DNA of 64,000 nt from NCBI GenBank assembly GCA_017548075.1, contig JAFYNL010000041.1, positions 1 through 64,000 on the forward strand, given 5' to 3'. Both the position numbers and the translations under genes were made by a program. Origin of the DNA: Bacteroidaceae bacterium. GTDB taxonomy: Bacteria; Bacteroidota; Bacteroidia; Bacteroidales; Bacteroidaceae. This document shows positions 33,934 through 42,304 of this stretch, piece by piece. The number at the start of each line of letters is the position of its first letter. Position 1 is the first letter of the stretch. The notes beneath the pieces are model-generated. The model worked only from the letters and a program-made list of their open reading frames with translations, had not been told where the DNA came from and made no database searches.

Positions 33934-35322
33934 TTATTGTTTATTGTTAATAACTTGAGCTGTAAAGGTTGCCTCTGCGACACAGTTCTCACCGATGAAA
34001 GCATAGCCTTGCATAGTGCCTATGTTGTGGCGCAAAGGTGCAACAATCTCCACTCTAAACACTAAAGTGTCGCCAGGAGAAACTTTCTGACGGAACTTGA
34101 CATTGTCGATGCGAAGGAAGTAAGTGCTGTAGTTTTCAGGATTCTCTTTATCATGCAGGACAAACAAACCTCCTGTTTGCGACATGGCCTCTACCAGCAG
34201 AACACCTGGCATAACAGGTTCATCGGGGAAATGTCCTTGGAAGAAAGGCTCGTCGTTTGTCACATTCTTGACTGCAACAATGTAGTTCTCCTTTAGATCT
34301 ATTACTTTGTCAACCAAAAGCATCGGATAGCGATGTGGCAAGAGCTGCTTTATTTGGTTCACATCCATCAAAGGAGTCTTGTTCGGATCATACTTCGGAG
34401 CCTGGACTTCATGCTTGCGAATCTCCTTTCGCATCATTCTTGCGAACTTATTGTTAATGGTATGTCCTGGGCGAGTTGCAATGATGCGACCCTTGATGGG
34501 TTTGCCTATGAGTGCCATATCACCAATGATGTCGAGCAACTTATGGCGTGCCGGCTCGTTGTCCCACACCAGAGGTTTGTGCTGAATGTAGCCAAGATCT
34601 TTGGCATCATGATGCTCCGCTCCTGTCAACTTGCAGAGTTTATCGAGGTTCTCTTGAGTTGTTTGGCGTTCATAAATAACGATAGCATTGTCTAGGTCAC
34701 CGCCCTTGATAAGGCCAGCCAATAGCAGTTGTTCTATCTCGCGGACAAAGACAAAGGTACGGGCAGCTGCAACTTCAGTCACGAACTTGTCCATGCTGTC
34801 GAGAGTTGCGAACTGGCTGCTGAGTACTTTACCGTCAAAAGCTATCATACTTGTGATGGAGAAGTCTTCATCGGGAAGCAAAGTAATGCAAGCTCCTGTC
34901 TTATCATCGCGGAACTCCATCTTCTTTGTGATGTAATAATAGTCTTTCGGAGCATCCTGCTCAGCAAGGCCTACTCGTTGTATCTCGCGAACATAAGGCT
35001 CGGCGCTACCGTCCAAGATGGGAAACTCAGGTCCATCAACCTGAATGAGAACGTTGTCGATGCCCAAAGCATAGAAAGCTGCAAGAGCATGCTCAACTGT
35101 GCTGCATCGCATCTCACCCTTGCCGAGGACTGTGCCACGTTGCGTGTCAACCACATTCTCAGCCACAGCATCCATGACAGGCTGCCCAGGCATATCAACT
35201 CGCTGTATCTTGTAGCCATGTCCTGCAGGAGCAGGAAGGAAGGTCACAGTAAGGTTAAGACCTGTGTGAAGACCTTTTCCGCTGAGCGAGAAACCTTCTT
35301 TGAGTGTATTTTGCTTTAACAT
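33934..35322 (-). CDS. lpxC-fabZ: Bifunctional UDP-3-O-acyl-N-acetylglucosamine deacetylase / 3-hydroxyacyl-ACP dehydratase
   Basis: The 462-residue fusion has an LpxC part (about residues 1-300) with the zinc-binding His in CSTVEHALAAFYALGIDN and a second in ARHKLLDIIGDMAL. The FabZ hotdog part (about 315-462) has LLPHRYPMLLVDKVIDL and the active-site block GHFPDEPVMPGVLLVEAMSQ. LpxC commits UDP-acyl-GlcNAc to lipid A. FabZ dehydrates hydroxyacyl-ACP, the same acyl pool, so the fusion couples lipid A and phospholipid supply. The fusion is characteristic of Bacteroidota. It overlaps the stop of lpxD by one base. Confidence 0.96.
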   Translation of the reverse strand: MLKQNTLKEGFSLSGKGLHTGLNLTVTFLPAPAGHGYKIQRVDMPGQPVMDAVAENVVDTQRGTVLGKGEMRCSTVEHALAAFYALGIDNVLIQVDGPEFPILDGSAEPYVREIQRVGLAEQDAPKDYYYITKKMEFRDDKTGACITLLPDEDFSITSMIAFDGKVLSSQFATLDSMDKFVTEVAAARTFVFVREIEQLLLAGLIKGGDLDNAIVIYERQTTQENLDKLCKLTGAEHHDAKDLGYIQHKPLVWDNEPARHKLLDIIGDMALIGKPIKGRIIATRPGHTINNKFARMMRKEIRKHEVQAPKYDPNKTPLMDVNQIKQLLPHRYPMLLVDKVIDLKENYIVAVKNVTNDEPFFQGHFPDEPVMPGVLLVEAMSQTGGLFVLHDKENPENYSTYFLRIDNVKFRQKVSPGDTLVFRVEIVAPLRHNIGTMQGYAFIGENCVAEATFTAQVINNKQ

Positions 35323-36380
35323 TATTCTTCCTTTTTAGCGAGTTCCAGTTGCTCTTTAAGCATCTTGATCTCCTTTTTCATTTGATTCATATCAGCCCAC
35401 ATATCAGGCAAGTTCTTGAAGATAGCGCTACTCTTCCAGAAGTTACGACCTTCGATGGCAGGAGTTCCCTGTATGGCTGCTCCTTCTTTCTTGACGCTAT
35501 TGGGGATACCGGCTTGTGCTCCTGCCATAACTCTATTGGCAATAGTGGCGTGATCTGCAATGCCGACTTGACCGCCAAACATGCACCACTCTCCTACTTT
35601 CGTGCTTCCAGCAATGCCAACCTGCGCAGACATTACCGTGTGGCTGCCAATCTCGTCGTTATGTCCAATCTGCACAAGGTTGTCTATCTTAACGCCACTA
35701 TGCACGATGGTAGCTCCCATAACAGCTCTATCAACACAAGTATTGGCACCAATCTCCACATCATCCTCGATGATGGCAATACCTATTTGAGGAATCTTCT
35801 CGTAGCCGTTCTCCGTTGGCTGGAAGCCGAAACCATCGGCACCAATCACGCAACCAGCATGAAGCACACATCTGTTGCCCACAATACAATCGTGATAGAT
35901 GACGGCATTACTGTATATCTCCGTATTCGCGCCGACCTTCGCGTTCCTGCCTATCGTGACATGAGGATGAAGGACACAGCCTTCGCCGATCTCCACACCT
36001 TCGGCAATTGCGACGAAAGGACCAATGTAGCACTTCTCCCCAATCTTTGCCGACGGATCAATAAAAGCCAGTTCGCTGATGCCTTCGCGTTTCGGCTTCA
36101 TGCTTTCGTAGATTTGAAGGAGCTTGGCCACCGCTGCGCGAGCATCAGAAACCTTAATGAGCGTTGCTTTTACCGCTTGCTTCGGTTCGATGTTTTGGTT
36201 GACAAGTACCACGCTACTCTCTGTCTCATAGAGATATCGCTCGTACTTTTCATCATACAGGAAACTGATGCAGCCAGGCTTTCCTTCTTCTATCTTAGCG
36301 AAGTTGTTGACCTTTGCCTCGGGATCACCAACGATGGTGCCCCCAATCAGTCCTGCTATCATTTGTGCTGTGAATTCCAT
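35322..36380 (-). CDS. lpxD: UDP-3-O-acylglucosamine N-acyltransferase
   Basis: The 352-residue trimeric beta-helix enzyme adds the N-linked hydroxyacyl chain in lipid A synthesis. An N-terminal uridine-binding domain ([20 protein letters not shown]) is followed by hexapeptide repeats and the catalytic region [20 protein letters not shown] (His near residue 244). It ends in a helical tail with heptad-like Leu/Lys spacing ([20 protein letters not shown]). It is the first of the three lpx genes and lies 6 nt after pyrF. Confidence 0.96.
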   Translation of the reverse strand: MEFTAQMIAGLIGGTIVGDPEAKVNNFAKIEEGKPGCISFLYDEKYERYLYETESSVVLVNQNIEPKQAVKATLIKVSDARAAVAKLLQIYESMKPKREGISELAFIDPSAKIGEKCYIGPFVAIAEGVEIGEGCVLHPHVTIGRNAKVGANTEIYSNAVIYHDCIVGNRCVLHAGCVIGADGFGFQPTENGYEKIPQIGIAIIEDDVEIGANTCVDRAVMGATIVHSGVKIDNLVQIGHNDEIGSHTVMSAQVGIAGSTKVGEWCMFGGQVGIADHATIANRVMAGAQAGIPNSVKKEGAAIQGTPAIEGRNFWKSSAIFKNLPDMWADMNQMKKEIKMLKEQLELAKKEE

Positions 36381-36386
36381 GTATAC

Positions 36387-37205
36387 TTATTTTAATAGTT
36401 GTGCCATCTGATAGGCCACTTCTTTGGCTTTCTCAGCGGCTACTTGTGCAAAGTTCTCTGTCTTGTCGGCATAGATGATGGCGCGACTACTGTTGACCAG
36501 CAAACCGCAATCCTCAATCATACCATACTTGCAAACTTCCTCGAGACTGCCTCCTTGAGCACCAATTCCAGGCACAAGCAGGAAGGCATTTGGCGCGACT
36601 CGACGGATATCTTGAAACATTTCGCCGCGAGTTGCACCTACCACATACATCATGTTCTCGTCGTTGCCCCACTCCTGACTCTTGCGGATGACCTTCTCGA
36701 AGAGTCGTTCGCCGTCTTTGTCTTCTGTGAGTTGAAAGTCGAAAGAGCCTTTGTTGCTGGTCAAAGCCAACAGGATGACCCACTTCCCTTCGTATCCTTC
36801 GATGAAAGGCGTCACGCTGTCTTCGCCCATATAGGGAGCGACGGTCAGGGCATCCACATCGTATTCGCCAAAGAAAGTGCGGGCATACATCTGGCTGGTG
36901 TTACCTATGTCACCTCGCTTGGCATCTGCTATGATGAATTGCTCCGGGTAGTTCTGCTTCAAATACTTAACCGTCTTCTCGAAAGCCATCAGTCCTTTCA
37001 CTCCGAATGCCTCGTAGAAAGCCAAGTTAGGCTTGTAGGCGACACAATACGGAGCAGTTGCATCGATGATAGCCTTATTGAAGGCGAAGATGGGATCGTC
37101 TTCCTTAAGCAGATGCTCAGGCACTTTCTTCAGGTCGGTATCAAGCCCGACACAGAGGAAAGACTGCTTCTTTCGTATGTTTGCGACTAGTTCTTGTCTG
37201 GTCAT
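36387..37205 (-). CDS. pyrF: Orotidine 5'-phosphate decarboxylase
   Basis: The 272-residue enzyme performs the last step of UMP synthesis. [18 protein letters not shown] at the N-terminus and [19 protein letters not shown] (near residue 93) give the catalytic Asp/Lys set of the type 2 subfamily, and [17 protein letters not shown] lies near the phosphate site. It overlaps prfA by 4 nt. The link to lpx genes is positional only, although UMP supplies the UDP carrier of lipid A precursors. Confidence 0.96.
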   Translation of the reverse strand: MTRQELVANIRKKQSFLCVGLDTDLKKVPEHLLKEDDPIFAFNKAIIDATAPYCVAYKPNLAFYEAFGVKGLMAFEKTVKYLKQNYPEQFIIADAKRGDIGNTSQMYARTFFGEYDVDALTVAPYMGEDSVTPFIEGYEGKWVILLALTSNKGSFDFQLTEDKDGERLFEKVIRKSQEWGNDENMMYVVGATRGEMFQDIRRVAPNAFLLVPGIGAQGGSLEEVCKYGMIEDCGLLVNSSRAIIYADKTENFAQVAAEKAKEVAYQMAQLLK

Positions 37206-38314
37206 AGTTCTGATTCTTTAAGTCTTTCTGCGTTTTCTGCCACAATAAGGTGGTCGATGCAGTCCTGAATATTGCCGTCCATGAAGGATGGAAGATTGTA
37301 GATTGTGTACCCAATACGGTGGTCGGTTATGCGGCCTTGAGGATAGTTGTAGGTGCGAATCTTTGCCGAGCGGTCGCCTGTCGATACCATTGTCTTGCGC
37401 TTCGAAGCGATATCGTCGAGGTACTTCTGGTGTTCCTTATCATAGATAAATGTACGAAGTCGAGCCAGAGCCCTTTCCTTGTTCTTCGGCTGATCTCGCG
37501 TCTCAGTACATTCCACCAGAATTTCCTCGTCCTGATTGGTAAAGGGATTGCGCCAGATATAACGGGCACGCACACCAGACTCCACTTTGTTGACGTTCTG
37601 ACCGCCAGCTCCGCTGCTTCGGAAGGTGTCCCACTTGATAGCGCCTTCGTTGATTTCCACATCAAACTCCTGAGCTTCAGGCAGAACAGCAACAGTTGCG
37701 GCAGAGGTGTGAACGCGTCCTTGAGTCTCAGTAACCGGCACTCGTTGAACGCGATGGACGCCGCTTTCGTACTTCATGATGCCGTAAACGCCTTCGCCAG
37801 TCACAGAGCAAACGATTTCCTTATAGCCTCCGACGGCACCCTCGCTATAGCTGCTGACCGCCATCTTCCAGCCTTTCATCTCGAAGAACTTCGAGTACAT
37901 GCGGAAGAGGTCGCCTGCAAAGAGCGCAGCCTCATCGCCACCTGTACCGCCACGAATCTCAAGGACGATGTTCTTGTCGTCTTCAGGGTCGGCAGGAACC
38001 AGCAGAAGTTTTATCTCTTCCTCAAGTTCGGGAATGCGCTTCTCACTTTCCGAGAGTTCCTCTCGCAGCATTTCCTTCGTCTCGGCATCATCCTCGATGG
38101 CGAGCATTTCCTTTGCATCGGCCACATTCTGCAGGCAGCCCATGTATTCTTTCCGAGCCTCGACTATCTTGCCCAAGTCCTTATATTCCTTGGTCAACTT
38201 GACGTATCGCTTCTGGTCGGCAATGACGGCTGGGTCGGTAATCAAGGTACTGACCTCCTCAAAGCGGCTAACAAGCCCGTCCAACTTATCTAATAGGCTA
38301 TTATTTTCTGCCAT
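37202..38314 (-). CDS. prfA: Peptide chain release factor 1
   Basis: The 370-residue factor ends translation at UAA and UAG. The GGQ motif is in [17 protein letters not shown] (near residue 238), and [20 protein letters not shown] holds the PxT motif that marks RF1 rather than RF2. The start at [14 protein letters not shown] matches family length, and an upstream in-frame extension of 15 codons is rejected. Its first 14 bases overlap a short open frame for a single-span membrane peptide upstream. Confidence 0.96.
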   Translation of the reverse strand: MAENNSLLDKLDGLVSRFEEVSTLITDPAVIADQKRYVKLTKEYKDLGKIVEARKEYMGCLQNVADAKEMLAIEDDAETKEMLREELSESEKRIPELEEEIKLLLVPADPEDDKNIVLEIRGGTGGDEAALFAGDLFRMYSKFFEMKGWKMAVSSYSEGAVGGYKEIVCSVTGEGVYGIMKYESGVHRVQRVPVTETQGRVHTSAATVAVLPEAQEFDVEINEGAIKWDTFRSSGAGGQNVNKVESGVRARYIWRNPFTNQDEEILVECTETRDQPKNKERALARLRTFIYDKEHQKYLDDIASKRKTMVSTGDRSAKIRTYNYPQGRITDHRIGYTIYNLPSFMDGNIQDCIDHLIVAENAERLKESEL

Positions 38315-38402
38315 GTTTGTTCTTTTTCTTATGTGTCTGATAGAATTGTCTCCATGCAAAGAACATGACGACCAGCAGGGCTGCTAAAAAGATATATTCC
38401 AT
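38301..38402 (-). CDS. Small single-span membrane protein between purM and prfA
   Basis: A 33-residue open frame begins 11 nt after the purM stop and overlaps the prfA start by 14 nt. The sequence MEYIFLAALLVVMFFAWRQF is a clear membrane helix and is followed by a short tail that is strongly basic ([10 protein letters not shown]). The tight spacing, the helix plus basic end, and the lack of any other content between the two genes support it being expressed. No homologue or function is recognised. Confidence 0.55.
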   Translation of the reverse strand: MEYIFLAALLVVMFFAWRQFYQTHKKKNKHGRK

Positions 38403-38413
38403 AGTTCTGTCTT

Positions 38414-39580
38414 TTAATATTCAAACTCTCCAAACTCACTCTTTATTAGGAGGCTCTTTTTGCCTTCCTCTATGCGGCCAACCACTTGAGCGTCGATGTT
38501 GAAGCTCTTGCTTATGGCTATAACCTTCTCGGCATCTTCAGGACTTACATACACTTCGAGACGATGGCCCATGTTGAAGACCTTATACATCTCTGCCCAA
38601 TCTGTGCCGCTGCAGTCTTGAATGGCCTTGAACAGAGGCGGCACCGGGAACATATTATCCTTGATGACGCGACAGTTTTCGCCGATGAAATGGAGCACTT
38701 TCGTCTGTGCTCCGCCTGTGCAATGCACCATTCCATGAATCTTCGGACGCATTTCGTCGAGCATTTTCCTTACTACCGGAGCATAAGTTCTGGTGGGAGA
38801 AAGGACGAGTTTGCCTGCTGGAAGAGGACTTCCCTCAACCGAGTCGGTCAGTTTATACTTGCCGCTATACACCAGTTCCTCAGGCACATTGTGGTCGTAG
38901 CTTTCAGGATACTTCTCCGCCAAGTACTTGCAGAAGACATCATGGCGAGCCGATGTGAGTCCGTTCGAACCCATTCCACCGTTGTATTCCTTTTCGTAAG
39001 TGGCTTGGCCACAGCTTGACAGACCGACTATAACGTCTCCAGGACGGATGTTTGCGTTGTTGATGACGTCGCTTCGCTTCATTCTGCAAGTCACCGTACT
39101 ATCGACAATAATGGTACGAACCAAGTCGCCCACATCGGCAGTCTCGCCTCCAGTTCCATAGATGCCGATTCCCATCTCCCGCAACTCCTGCATGAGTTCG
39201 TCGGTTCCGTTAATGATAGCCGAAATGACTTCACCCGGAATGAGCATCTTGTTCCTGCCTATGGTGGAGGAAACCAGTATGTTATCGACGGCTCCCACAC
39301 AGAGCAGGTCGTCGGTATTCATGATGAGGGCGTCCTGAGCGATGCCTTTCCAGACACTCAAATCGCCCGTCTCTTTCCAATACATATAGGCGAGGCTCGA
39401 CTTAGTGCCAGCCCCGTCGGCATGCATGATGTTGCAGTACTCCGGATCTCCCCCGAGAATATCGGGGATTATCTTACAGAAGGCCTGCGGAAAGATGCCT
39501 TTGTCTATGTTCTTAATTGCGTTGTGAACGTCCTCTTTGGCTGCGCTCACACCTCGCATCATATAGCGTTGATTACTCAT
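38414..39580 (-). CDS. purM: Phosphoribosylformylglycinamidine cyclo-ligase (AIR synthetase)
   Basis: The 388-residue enzyme closes the imidazole ring in purine synthesis using ATP. RGVSAAKEDVHNAIKNID, ADGAGTKSSLAYMYW, the GLSSCGQATYEKEYNGG loop and MGSNGLTSARHDVF match the family. The start at MSNQRYMMRG is chosen because a strong promoter lies about 30-60 nt upstream and the longer open frame would cross it. It is the first gene of the minus-strand operon running to pbp1A. Confidence 0.94.
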   Translation of the reverse strand: MSNQRYMMRGVSAAKEDVHNAIKNIDKGIFPQAFCKIIPDILGGDPEYCNIMHADGAGTKSSLAYMYWKETGDLSVWKGIAQDALIMNTDDLLCVGAVDNILVSSTIGRNKMLIPGEVISAIINGTDELMQELREMGIGIYGTGGETADVGDLVRTIIVDSTVTCRMKRSDVINNANIRPGDVIVGLSSCGQATYEKEYNGGMGSNGLTSARHDVFCKYLAEKYPESYDHNVPEELVYSGKYKLTDSVEGSPLPAGKLVLSPTRTYAPVVRKMLDEMRPKIHGMVHCTGGAQTKVLHFIGENCRVIKDNMFPVPPLFKAIQDCSGTDWAEMYKVFNMGHRLEVYVSPEDAEKVIAISKSFNIDAQVVGRIEEGKKSLLIKSEFGEFEY

Positions 39581-39610
39581 ATTTATACTTTGTCTCTTTG
39601 TTTCCGACTG

Positions 39611-39642
39611 CAAAGGTACGAAATAAACGAGAGAAATGCAAA
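39611..39642 (-). promoter_or_regulatory. Promoter of the purM-to-pbp1A operon
   Basis: On the minus strand TTTG, 20 nt and TACCTTTG. A 25-nt piece of this region (around ACGAAATAAACGAGAGAAAT) recurs at 39707-39731, where the -7 box is lost. Confidence 0.85.
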
Positions 39643-40065
39643 AGAAAAACATTTTCTTTTCATTTTCATTTCCGAGTGCAATAGTAGCTCGACCAAAGGT
39701 CAAGGACGAAATAAACGAGAGAAATGCAAATTATCAACCCGATACTTGCATCCCAAAGGCATTAATTATGCCTTTTTAAGACATTTGCCTTCTCCCTTAA
39801 GAACATTAGGCCAGTTAATGTTCAATGTTCAATTCTCAATGTTTTGCAGAGTTAACTTTGTCAAGATTTTTCGCATTTTCGACCACTACAATTTCATAAA
39901 ATAGCCTTCATTCCATCCGAAGGTCTGGAAGGACTCAAATTTTGGCGTTTTTGTAGACGTTTGAGTATCAGAAACTTACAGAATCAACCCCTTCGTCGCA
40001 CCAGCAAAAAAGAACAAAAAAGATGTGTTTTAGGGGCAAAAACGGCCCATTTCATCGACGGATTT

Positions 40066-40178
40066 AACGAGTGAAGTTGGCAAACTTAACTAAGGTCGTT
40101 GGCAAAGTTAACGTGTTAAGTTTGAAACTTAACTGAGGGTCGTCGACCAACTTAACCTGCCTCGCGAAACATCTTAAC
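40066..40178. repeat. 22-bp tandem repeat array G (5 units)
   Basis: Units start at 40066, 40088, 40110, 40131 and 40154, with lengths 22, 22, 21, 23 and 22, so one compensating indel is seen. The left flank (about 40004-40041) resembles the left flank of array I (56046-56080): AAAAAGA, CAAAAA, GTGTTTT and GGGCAA blocks occur in the same order. Confidence 0.82.
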
Positions 40179-40216
40179 AAAAAACTTGTAAAGATTTTTC
40201 CTGCCTTTCCACGCAG

Positions 40217-40258
40217 AAAACAATTCAGGCTCAAGGATTCTTCCCTGAGCCTGAATAA
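40217..40258 (-). terminator. Terminator of the 40287 outer-membrane protein gene
   Basis: ATTCAGGCTCAAGG and CCCTGAGCCTGAAT pair as a stem of at least 10 bp, followed on the minus strand by TGTTTTC. It lies about 30 nt past the stop codon. Confidence 0.8.
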
Positions 40259-40286
40259 TAATATCCTAAGTTAAATTCTTTTCCTC

Positions 40287-40823
40287 TTAGAATGTGTAAG
40301 CAATAGTTGCGTAATGACCCTTGCAATTTGCGAACTTAAACTTTGCAAATATCAAAGAGTAGCCGAGAGAGAACTTCTTGTTGAGCTGCAAGCCAATGCC
40401 ATAATCCAAGCCAAAGCCGCTATAACTTTCTACCTTATCTGTGAAACCATCTTTCTCCAGATACAAGTCATAACCCAAATCAAGATTGGTGTAAGCACGC
40501 AGATGGCCCTTAGCAAACGAAGGACTATAAGCGCGAAGACCAGTCTTGAAGTTCAGATCGTTAGCATACTTGGGAGAATCAAAAGGAGCATTCCACTCGA
40601 AGTGAAGAACATCCCAATCCAGTGTTACCCAATCGCTGGTGAAGACCTCGGTCTGATAAGTTGCGCCAAGGCCAAAGCCTGCCCATGAAGAAGCGGCGTC
40701 ATAAACACCAAAATCTGCGTTAACGGTAAAGTGTCCGTCACCAAGATCGAGCTTCCACTCAGCATTTGCACTCATAGCAAAAGTCATTGCAATTGCTGCC
40801 AAAAAGAATTTAATTGCCTTCAT
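40287..40823 (-). CDS. Small outer-membrane beta-barrel protein
   Basis: The 178-residue protein has a signal peptide (AIAMTFAMSANA) and then alternating beta strands rich in aromatic residues (WKLDLGDGHFTVNADFGVY, FGLDYGIGLQL, YATIAYTF). It ends in Phe, as outer-membrane barrels usually do. It resembles short 'porin family / outer membrane beta-barrel' proteins of 8 strands. It has its own promoter and terminator, so it is a single-gene unit. No specific function can be named. Confidence 0.75.
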   Translation of the reverse strand: MKAIKFFLAAIAMTFAMSANAEWKLDLGDGHFTVNADFGVYDAASSWAGFGLGATYQTEVFTSDWVTLDWDVLHFEWNAPFDSPKYANDLNFKTGLRAYSPSFAKGHLRAYTNLDLGYDLYLEKDGFTDKVESYSGFGLDYGIGLQLNKKFSLGYSLIFAKFKFANCKGHYATIAYTF

Positions 40824-40866
40824 AGTAATTGTGTTTAGTTAATAATAAGAGGTATTAAATCGATTG

Positions 40867-40897
40867 CAAATATACAGAATCATTCTTTAACTTGCAA
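40867..40897 (-). promoter_or_regulatory. Promoter of the 40287 outer-membrane protein gene
   Basis: On the minus strand TTG, 20 nt and TATATTTG, about 45 nt before the ATG. Confidence 0.75.
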
Positions 40898-40956
40898 CAC
40901 TTTTCCAATAAAAATGCGTCTTTTCACGAGTTTTTCTTTAGATTTTCACAAGTTCC

Positions 40957-40988
40957 TTTGTACAATAAAGGTATTATTCATACCTTTG
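40957..40988 (+). promoter_or_regulatory. Promoter of the 50-residue protein gene
   Basis: TTTG, 20 nt and TACCTTTG, an almost ideal match, followed 28 nt later by the ATG at 41017. Confidence 0.82.
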
Positions 40989-41016
40989 CAAGCAGAAACT
41001 ATAACAAACTACAACT

Positions 41017-41169
41017 ATGGGACTCGGAACATATTGGGCAAGAAAAGACGACCAGACTGGCGAGCTTAAGACCGTCAAACCTTGGGAAGAGGAAGTCAGC
41101 AACGGAGACAAATTCTTCCCAGACCCAAACAAAAAGGTCGAAGAAACTGAGGTGGAAGAACCTCAATAA
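41017..41169 (+). CDS. Short hydrophilic protein, 50 residues
   Basis: The open frame starts MGLGTYWARKDDQTGELKTV and ends VEETEVEEPQ. It is charged and soluble, with no signal peptide or membrane segment. A near-ideal promoter upstream, a suitable leader length and a strongly structured 3' region support that it is a real single-gene unit. I do not recognise a family. The start MGLGTYWARKD looks like a fixed N-terminal motif that could be searched for. Confidence 0.65.
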   Translation: MGLGTYWARKDDQTGELKTVKPWEEEVSNGDKFFPDPNKKVEETEVEEPQ

Positions 41170-41187
41170 ACGCTAGAAGAACGAAAG

Positions 41188-41270
41188 GAATTGACTTCGT
41201 CGATCCCTATAAAAGAAAGAAAATGAGAGAGGGATTGACTTCGTCGATCCCTACCCCGCTCGCCGCGGGG
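41188..41270 (+). terminator. Hairpin cluster after the 50-residue protein gene
   Basis: TTGACTTCGTCGATCCCTA occurs twice, 44 nt apart. The second copy, GGGATTGACTTCGTCGATCCC, folds into a 9-bp hairpin, and CCCCGCTCGCCGCGGGG adds a GC stem with a 5-nt loop. These could end the short transcript or form part of a small RNA. There is no T-run directly after, so the role is uncertain. Confidence 0.45.
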
Positions 41271-41277
41271 CCCTTAC

Positions 41278-41402
41278 TCACAAAGGAACTGGTGCTTTGC
41301 ACCTTCCTTTTTTGTTTTATGGCATTTGTCTAAAACCAGTTTTGCCAATAATGCTATAAAACAAAAGAAACCAGTTGATTTCTCAACTAGTTCCTTTGTG
41401 AG
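41278..41402. repeat. Nested inverted repeat next to tRNA-Ser, possible MITE or structured RNA
   Basis: Outer arms of 17 bp (CTCACAAAGGAACTGGT with ACTAGTTCCTTTGTGAG, one mismatch) enclose a second pair of about 17 bp (TTTTTGTTTTATGGCATT with AATGCTATAAAACAAAAGA, one or two mismatches). Smaller hairpins include GGTGCTTTGCACC and a 10-bp stem closed by GAAA (minus strand). The element starts at the base after the discriminator position of the tRNA gene. Confidence 0.6.
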
Positions 41403-41487
41403 CGGAGAGAGAGGGATTCGAACCCCCGGTGCCTCTCAGCACGCCGGTTTTCAAGACCGGTGTAATCGACCACTCTACCATCTCTCC
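41403..41487 (-). tRNA. tRNA-Ser (anticodon UGA)
   Basis: The minus strand gives an 85-nt class II tRNA: acceptor GGAGAGA / TCTCTCC, anticodon stem CCGGT, loop CTTGAAA, stem ACCGG (anticodon TGA, reading UCA), a long variable arm (CGTGCTGAGAGGCAC) and a GGGTTCGAATCCC-type T arm. CCA is not encoded. A palindromic element lies directly on its 3' side. Confidence 0.97.
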
Positions 41488-41572
41488 GAGGCATCTGGTC
41501 TCAAATGCGGTGCAAAGGTCGGAAGTTTTTTTGAACTGTGCAAACTTTTCTTGCTTTTTCTTCGTTAAGCAG

Positions 41573-42292
41573 TTAGAAAAGCATCTTTAGGAGATAGAAG
41601 ACAACAGGAACAAGCAGGCTTGGCAAGAGATTAACCGTCTTGCAATCCTTAATGCCGAGTATGCTAAGACCTGAACTGAGGATAAGCACTCCGCCCACGA
41701 TACTAAGCTCCACTCTCATTGGTTCAGGCATTCCATCTCCACAGAAATAACCTATCGCATAGAACAGGCCTTGCCAACAGAACAAGACTGGCGCAGCAAG
41801 AATCATTATCCAACCAAACGAGGCGGCCAGTACGGCAGAACTGACAAAGTCGAGTGTCGCATTCGTATATAAAAAGGTATTGGCCGACTCGTTCCAAGCC
41901 CAGCCTGCAGTTGAAGAAAGTGCCGAGAGTACAGGACCAACGACAGAAAAGGTGCCGATACAATAGAGCAAACATCCTGTCACAAGTCCTTGCAGGCTAT
42001 TATTCTCTTTTCCCGATTTCGCATTAAGGCGAGCATTCAGTCGGTCCACTCTTCCCGACAAATCGAGCTTTGTGCCTATAAGTCCGCCAATTGCAAGGCT
42101 CAGGATGAAGAGAACCGGGAACTCGCTCTTTGCAAGATTGGGAAGAGAAGCGTTCATGCCAAGCACAAGACAGCAAAGTCCCAAGCCATCGAAGAGGGCA
42201 TTCTTGTACTTCTCCCCTATTCCAGAGCGAACCAAAGCTCCGAAAGCACTTCCTATAATAATGGTGCAGGTATTGACAATTGTTCCAAGCAT
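41573..42292 (-). CDS. DUF554 family membrane protein
   Basis: The 239-residue protein has about six or seven membrane helices and the DUF554 start [20 protein letters not shown], as well as [18 protein letters not shown] at the C-terminus. The family (E. coli YdfK/YqgA type) is a conserved inner-membrane protein of unknown function. It precedes no related gene. The BRCT-domain gene lies 12 nt upstream on the same strand. Confidence 0.88.
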   Translation of the reverse strand: MLGTIVNTCTIIIGSAFGALVRSGIGEKYKNALFDGLGLCCLVLGMNASLPNLAKSEFPVLFILSLAIGGLIGTKLDLSGRVDRLNARLNAKSGKENNSLQGLVTGCLLYCIGTFSVVGPVLSALSSTAGWAWNESANTFLYTNATLDFVSSAVLAASFGWIMILAAPVLFCWQGLFYAIGYFCGDGMPEPMRVELSIVGGVLILSSGLSILGIKDCKTVNLLPSLLVPVVFYLLKMLF

Positions 42293-42304
42293 AAGTTTGT
42301 CGGG

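Larger units (their letters stand above)
39581..40286. other. Gene-free interval between purM and the next outer-membrane gene
   Basis: The interval holds the purM promoter, a second diverged copy of the promoter segment (39671-39731), a small hairpin (AAAGGCAT, 5-nt loop, ATGCCTTT, 39755-39777), a stretch of ATGTTCAATGTTCA-type low-complexity repeats near 39818-39842, a palindromic CCATCCGAAGG...CCTTCATTCC-like area near 39903-39930, array G and a terminator. No coding frame is convincing. Confidence 0.6.
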
